Shown here: positions 59,921-64,000 of the stretch, piece after piece
Numbering within the stretch: the first letter of the stretch is position 1
How the letters are laid out: the number at the start of each line of letters is the position of its first letter
Assembly: GCA_023410595.1 (NCBI GenBank)
Contig: JAEYPO010000001.1
Span: 248,001-312,000 of the forward strand
Length of the DNA: 64,000 bases
Direction: 5' to 3'
From: Bacillota bacterium
GTDB lineage: Bacteria; Bacillota; Clostridia; Christensenellales; SZUA-584
Position numbers and translations under genes: made by a program
The notes under the pieces: model-generated
Databases searched by the model: none
What the model was told of the DNA's origin: nothing
Seen by the model: the letters and a program-made list of their open reading frames with translations, nothing else

Positions 59921-61315
59921 ATGTTGCAAAAAATGAAACCTAAAATCGGTATATTGGCTTTAATGCAGGGGCTGTACGATCATTCACAGCCAGAAATCCC
60001 GGCAAATCAGACGAGATTTGTAAATGATGTTATCGGGCAGCTGGCTGATGTTGTGGACGTGGACTTCCCGGGACTTTCAAAAGAGCGGCCGGATGCAGAG
60101 CGTATTGTTAAGCACTTCAACGATGCAAGCCTCGATGGCATTATGGTTATCAACACCTTATACTCTCCGGGCATGCGGATCGTTCAGGCGTTTAAACAAA
60201 ACAATCTGCCTGTTATGCTTGCCAATATCCAACCACTGCCTGACGTTACGGATGACTGGAACTGGAGCCTGCTCACGACCAACCAGGGTATCCACGGAAT
60301 TCAGGACACGTCTAACATGCTAATGCGCCTTGGATACCAGCCCGCCATAATAACAGAGGACTGGAAGAGTGATCGCTTTAAAAAGCATGTGCAAGACTGG
60401 GCGCTCGCCTGCAACACGGCGCGCCGCTTGAAACAATGCCGTCTGGCGCTGATGCAAAAGATGCAGAATATGGGTGATATATTGGGCGACGAGGTGGCAT
60501 ACTTCCAGAAGTTTGGCATTGAGGTGCTGCATGAGGGCATCGGTCAAATTGTTACATGCATGAATGAAGTTACCGAGGCTGAGATTGACACACAGATAGC
60601 CGAGGATAAAAAGAACTTTGAAATCAGGAATGTACCAGAGAAAAACCATCGCTATGCCGCAAAGTTGCAGCTGGCTTTTGAGAAGTTTATGCAAAAGAAG
60701 AACTATGACGGCTTCTCTGCCAACTTCATGGTATACGAAGAAGACGGCCGTTTGGAACAACTGCCGATATTGGGTGCATGTAATATGATGGCGAAGGGAT
60801 ATGCCTACTCTGCTGAAGGCGACGTGCATATCATGGCACTGATGGCCGCCGGTCACCTGTTGATAGGAGACCCGCACTTTACAGAGATGTATTCGCTGGA
60901 TTTTGGGCGTGATGCCTGCATGTTTGCGCATATGGGCGAAGGCAATTGGAAAATTGCCCGCAAAGATCGTCCCGTTGTGCTTATTGACCGCCCACTGGAT
61001 ATTGGCAACAAGGATAATCCGCCTACACCAATATTCAGCGCAGAGCTGGGAACAACCACGGTCGCTTCCCTGGTGGCAATAAGCGGAGATAAATACCGCC
61101 TTGTTGCGATGCGCGGCGAAGTGCTGGATACCAAGATTATCCCGGGTATTCCGATGAATCATACATTTTTCAAGCCGGATAGCGGCGTAAAATCCGCCAT
61201 GGACGGCTGGCTGAAGTATGGAGGCACACACCATCAGGTGATGTGGACCGGAGATTATATGAACCGTCTCGAACAGTTGTGCAATATTTGGGGTATCGAG
61301 TTTGTCGCTGTCTGA
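59921..61315 (+). CDS. L-fucose/L-arabinose isomerase-like protein 2
   Basis: A 464-residue FucI/AraA-superfamily protein, clearly different from the one at 56.5 kb. It opens MKPKIGILALMQGLYDHSQPEIP and contains LDGIMVINTLYSPGMRIVQAF, PVMLANIQPLPDV, a C-terminal metal-site region with GEGNWKIARKDRPVVLIDRPLDIG, and TTVASLVAISGDKYRLVAMRGEVLD. The N-terminal part is of the L-arabinose-isomerase-like type. ATG 59921 is chosen because AAGGAGT ends 10 bp ahead, while the in-frame GTG 59909 overlaps that site. The sugar is unknown. A strong hairpin follows the stop. Confidence 0.85.
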   Translation: MLQKMKPKIGILALMQGLYDHSQPEIPANQTRFVNDVIGQLADVVDVDFPGLSKERPDAERIVKHFNDASLDGIMVINTLYSPGMRIVQAFKQNNLPVMLANIQPLPDVTDDWNWSLLTTNQGIHGIQDTSNMLMRLGYQPAIITEDWKSDRFKKHVQDWALACNTARRLKQCRLALMQKMQNMGDILGDEVAYFQKFGIEVLHEGIGQIVTCMNEVTEAEIDTQIAEDKKNFEIRNVPEKNHRYAAKLQLAFEKFMQKKNYDGFSANFMVYEEDGRLEQLPILGACNMMAKGYAYSAEGDVHIMALMAAGHLLIGDPHFTEMYSLDFGRDACMFAHMGEGNWKIARKDRPVVLIDRPLDIGNKDNPPTPIFSAELGTTTVASLVAISGDKYRLVAMRGEVLDTKIIPGIPMNHTFFKPDSGVKSAMDGWLKYGGTHHQVMWTGDYMNRLEQLCNIWGIEFVAV

Positions 61316-61361
61316 TGAAGTAATTTTCCTAAAGTATTTATACAAAAAGTAGAAATAGTTA

Positions 61362-61399
61362 TTGCAGGGCTATAGCAGACATACTGTCTAGCCCTGCAA
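61362..61399 (+). terminator. Hairpin after isomerase-like gene 2
   Basis: TTGCAGGGCTA (61362-61372) pairs with TAGCCCTGCAA (61389-61399), with a second small stem inside the loop, 47 bp after the stop. Probable terminator or processing site. Confidence 0.75.
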
Positions 61400-61442
61400 T
61401 AATAAAAGACTTGGCAGTGTCTACATATGGAAGGAAATGACC

Positions 61443-61832
61443 GTGAAAATCAAATCTGTAGATCATATAACTATTAATTGCTTCAAGTTAAAAGAAACAT
61501 TCGAATTTTATGAAAATGTATTCGGCTTCAGCCGTATCAATAAGATTGATATGGGTGACCATGTGTTACATCTCTACCAGATGCCGGATCTAAAACTTGA
61601 ACTGATAGAATACAAAAATATACAGAAGCATGTTCATGCCGACAACACGGATGTGGGTGTATACCGCCACTTCGCGCTGCGCGTTGATGATATCATGGAA
61701 ATACAAAAGCGCTGCCAAAAAGCAGGGTATAGCATCAATCTAGGGCCAACAGCTATCCCGGGGCTGAATGGGCGGGTGATTATGCTCATTGTCGATCCCA
61801 ATGGTGTAGAGATAGAAATCATTCAAGACTGA
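61443..61832 (+). CDS. VOC-superfamily protein (glyoxalase-like) 2
   Basis: A 129-residue vicinal-oxygen-chelate protein. Ligand candidates are His in SVDHITINCF, Glu in LKLELIEYK, His in YRHFALRVDDIMEI and Glu in GVEIEIIQD. GTG 61443 (then KIKSVDHI) is preferred since AAGGA ends 7 bp ahead, whereas the ATG at 61437 is too close to that site. It is paired here with the FucI-like gene 2 and the FGGY kinase, as VOC 1 is paired with the SDR and FucI-like gene 1. The reaction is unknown. Confidence 0.83.
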   Translation: MKIKSVDHITINCFKLKETFEFYENVFGFSRINKIDMGDHVLHLYQMPDLKLELIEYKNIQKHVHADNTDVGVYRHFALRVDDIMEIQKRCQKAGYSINLGPTAIPGLNGRVIMLIVDPNGVEIEIIQD

Positions 61833-61989
61833 CTGGAGAGTAATTTGATCCATTACATAGAGGTGAGCGTATTTGGTGAGCATGCGTCGACAGTGGCGCA
61901 GAACGCAAGCCATTGAAGCTATAGCATGCGGAAAACTCAATGTTGGAGCAACTACTTCCGGAATGGTTTGATACTTCATGGAGGTAAAT

Positions 61990-63525
61990 ATGGACAAAAC
62001 ATTACTATTGGCGATAGATCTGGGGACGAGCTTCATCAAGGCGGGCGTATATGACCTTGAAAGCAATTGTGTGGCAACGGCATCGGAACCGGTAAAGGAT
62101 TACCGCCCGGCCCCTGGGGTGTTCATACAGAAGGGCGAGGAGCTGTTCGGCTCGGTTATAAACTGTGTTAAACAGATAACGGCAGAGCTCAATGGTAGGG
62201 CGGCGGATATAGCTGCAATATCCTTCACAGGGCAGATGTCCGGTTTCATGGGGGTGGACGCGGAGTGGAACGACATAACGACATGGTCATGCTCGCTCGA
62301 CAGTCGCTACATGCCCTATGCAAAAAAGCAGATGGAGACGCTAAGAGACAAGTTTCTGGAGACCGGCGGCACGAACTTTCCTCAAATGGCGCCGAAGTAT
62401 GAGTGGTTCAAGACAGAGTTTCCGGAAGAATCTAAGAAAATTGCTAAGTACCTTATGATAAGCAGCTATGTGATAGGCAGGCTGGGTGAGTTGCCCATTG
62501 AGGACGCTGTGATCGATCGAAGCTTTACTGGATGGACGGGGCTTGCGGATGTGAACCATGACCGCTGGAGTGAAGAGATATGTGGCGCGATAGGGCTGGA
62601 TATGAAGTACCTGCCGCGTATTACGAATTCGAATACGATTTGTGGTCTGCTGAGCGAACGTTATGCAAAAGCCACCGGCCTCAAGAGCGGGATACCGTTG
62701 GTATCCGGAACGGGCGACAAGTCGGCGGGGGCACTAGGTGCGGCTATAGTAGAGAAGGGCGATACGATATTCGAGGCGTCTTCTTACGGAATGATAAGCA
62801 CCTGCGTGGGCGAATACAGGCCGGATATGGCAGAGGGACGGTTTGACGTGGTACCTTCGGCCATACCGGGCGACTTTTATGTGTCGCACTTCGCCGCGGG
62901 CTCAGGGATAACACTCGATTGGTTCATGAACACCTTTGCGAGCGAGCCGGGAATGAGTACAAAGGAACGTTTCGCGGAAATGGATAGTAAGGTCGATATG
63001 CTGCCTATTGGCAGCAACGGCGTATTCGCCATTGGCCTTTTGGCGGGCAGTTCCATGCCGCTTGACGGCGATCTTAAAGGACTCTGGATGGGTTACGACT
63101 GGAGCCATAAGAAGGAGCATTTCTATCGGGCACTACTGGAGAGCTTTACATATGACTTTACGTTATGCATTCAGGCAATAGAGCGTATGTACCCGGAGCT
63201 TAACATAGACGGTATTCGTATCACCGGCGGCGGCGCAAAGAGTTCGGTCTGGACGCAGATGTGTGCGGATGCGCAAGGCAAGCGCTATGCTGTGCTGGAT
63301 CGCGATGACGTGGCGATGTGGGGCGCGTCAATATTGGCGGGTAATGCAATAGGCGCATTTGACGACATGAAGGAAACGGCAAAGAAGTTTGTGAAAGTGC
63401 GAAAGGAATATGTTCCGAATGCTGCCCGTAAAGCGGAGTATGCCAAATATGTTCGACTATATGCGCAATACATGACCGAAATGAGCGAGTTCTTCAAAAG
63501 GCTGGGCGATGTCAGCGTAAAATAA
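61990..63525 (+). CDS. FGGY-family carbohydrate kinase
   Basis: A 511-residue sugar kinase. It has the ATP-binding start LLLAIDLGTSFIKAGVYDLE, the substrate region ISFTGQMSGFMGVDAEWNDITTWSCSLDSRY, the second ATP-binding motif GTGDKSAGALGAAIVEKGDTIF, and the C-terminal ITGGGAKSSVWTQMCADAQGK with the conserved glycines. Length and motifs fit xylulokinase, ribulokinase, fuculokinase or erythritol kinase. It is the only sugar kinase in the window, so it probably closes the pathway and could also serve the xylose isomerase at 28.8 kb. ATG 61990 follows GGAGGTAA; an in-frame ATG at 61978 lies across that site. Confidence 0.91.
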   Translation: MDKTLLLAIDLGTSFIKAGVYDLESNCVATASEPVKDYRPAPGVFIQKGEELFGSVINCVKQITAELNGRAADIAAISFTGQMSGFMGVDAEWNDITTWSCSLDSRYMPYAKKQMETLRDKFLETGGTNFPQMAPKYEWFKTEFPEESKKIAKYLMISSYVIGRLGELPIEDAVIDRSFTGWTGLADVNHDRWSEEICGAIGLDMKYLPRITNSNTICGLLSERYAKATGLKSGIPLVSGTGDKSAGALGAAIVEKGDTIFEASSYGMISTCVGEYRPDMAEGRFDVVPSAIPGDFYVSHFAAGSGITLDWFMNTFASEPGMSTKERFAEMDSKVDMLPIGSNGVFAIGLLAGSSMPLDGDLKGLWMGYDWSHKKEHFYRALLESFTYDFTLCIQAIERMYPELNIDGIRITGGGAKSSVWTQMCADAQGKRYAVLDRDDVAMWGASILAGNAIGAFDDMKETAKKFVKVRKEYVPNAARKAEYAKYVRLYAQYMTEMSEFFKRLGDVSVK

Positions 63526-63809
63526 TATTTAATTAGAAATGCACGATCGTCGCTTTTTGATTCCTGGCTTTTTAACAACTATACGAAGTGTGAAGGAGTA
63601 TGCGCAAAGATTGCATGGCGGCAGACGTCAAGTGAATATCTGCCGGGCATGCTGGCAAGATATATTGACCAAATTTCTCACAGACAGCTTGCAGACAGCG
63701 GCGTAGCTCCCTACGTCGTTGTTCTTTTTCTGCTCGGAGCAACCACGCCCAAAGTCAAGGCAGGGAAAACAAACATGGTCATCATGCTGGGTGCGCAAAG
63801 GAAGCGGAT

Positions 63810-63995
63810 ATGGTAGTCAGCATCTGCGCCATCAATGCAGGCGATCAGATTAAAAAAGGTGAGGTATTGTTGATACTGGAAACAATGAAGATGGAGAACG
63901 AAATAGTTGCCCCCAGCGATGGCGTAATCGCATCAGTAAATGTCTCAGAAGGGGCTTCGGTCAACGTAGGAGATATGCTTTTATCGCTCACTTAA
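63810..63995 (+). pseudogene. Biotin/lipoyl attachment domain, N-terminally incomplete
   Basis: A 61-codon frame matching a biotinyl carrier domain: GDQIKKGEVLLILETMKMENEIVAPSDGVIASVNV-type with the modified Lys in ETMKMEN (usually EAMKMEN). The first strand (normally APMPG) is missing: the codons ahead read A-D-M-V-V-S-I instead of P-G-x-V-V-S-I, and no ribosome site is seen. It is either the remnant of a longer carrier or decarboxylase subunit or a small stand-alone carrier. The next gene lies beyond the window and may explain it. Confidence 0.55.
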
Positions 63996-64000
63996 TGGGA

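Noticed and set aside
60320..61345. A 341-codon open frame on the minus strand
   Set aside because: Opposite the FucI-like gene 2, rich in His and Cys without domain pattern; a shadow frame.

Overview
The window reads as chromosome of an anaerobic Bacillota, most likely a member of the Clostridia. The evidence is strong Shine-Dalgarno sequences (AGGAGG type), lipobox lipoproteins, YesM/YesN-type two-component regulators, a compact SufC-SufB pair and a Tgl-type spore-coat transglutaminase, which suggests spore formation. No rRNA, tRNA, CRISPR array or intact insertion sequence was seen. The sequence is scattered with Rho-independent-type hairpins and with a family of short palindromic repeats.

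Layout. (1) 0-2.1 kb: a minimal SUF-like Fe-S assembly pair and a small KTSC protein. (2) 2.4-8.5 kb: one 2038-residue secreted mosaic protein (GLUG, BspA-type leucine-rich, InlB-type and cadherin-like repeats). (3) 8.5-10.3 kb, minus strand: Tgl and a coupled unknown protein. (4) 10.4-18.4 kb, minus strand: a seven-gene operon for a D-alanylation-like cell-surface modification, made of a membrane-anchored transglutaminase-fold protein, an adenylating ligase, a carrier protein, an MBOAT acyltransferase, an SGNH/DltD-like protein, a lipoprotein and an aspartate/glutamate racemase. (5) 18.8-30.1 kb: a xylose module with a ChvE/GguAB-type sugar ABC transporter, a sensor system (membrane-anchored sugar-binding protein, histidine kinase, AraC-type response regulator), a XylF-like lipoprotein and xylose isomerase. 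(6) 30.6-32.5 kb: a soluble chemoreceptor signalling domain fused to a sugar-binding-protein domain. (7) 32.9-35.1 kb: a radical-SAM DNA repair/modification pair, the second gene carrying an in-frame triple copy of the palindromic repeat. (8) 36.6-46.6 kb: intracellular glycan use (MFS transporter, DUF2804, GH2, GH10-like, GH42-like, polyol dehydrogenase). (9) 46.8-64 kb: a LacI regulator, a second zinc dehydrogenase, an RbsABC-type sugar transporter and a long row of sugar-converting enzymes (tagatose/psicose-3-epimerase-like, two VOC proteins, two SDRs, D-lyxose isomerase, two FucI-like isomerases, a flavin reductase-like protein and an FGGY kinase).

How it fits together. Regions 5, 8 and 9 describe an organism living on plant or mucosal oligosaccharides. 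Small oligosaccharides are imported and cleaved inside the cell, because the glycosidases lack signal peptides. Pentoses are isomerised and phosphorylated, and a dedicated sensor system plus a cytosolic receptor report on sugar. The 50.8-63.5 kb set probably handles one unusual sugar through oxidation, isomerisation/epimerisation and phosphorylation, but the substrate cannot be read from the sequence. By eye, base and codon use changes near 41 kb: ATA-rich isoleucine usage and high G+C before, more ATT/ATC and AT-rich spacers after. The palindromic repeats occur only before 37 kb, so the right third may have been acquired separately.
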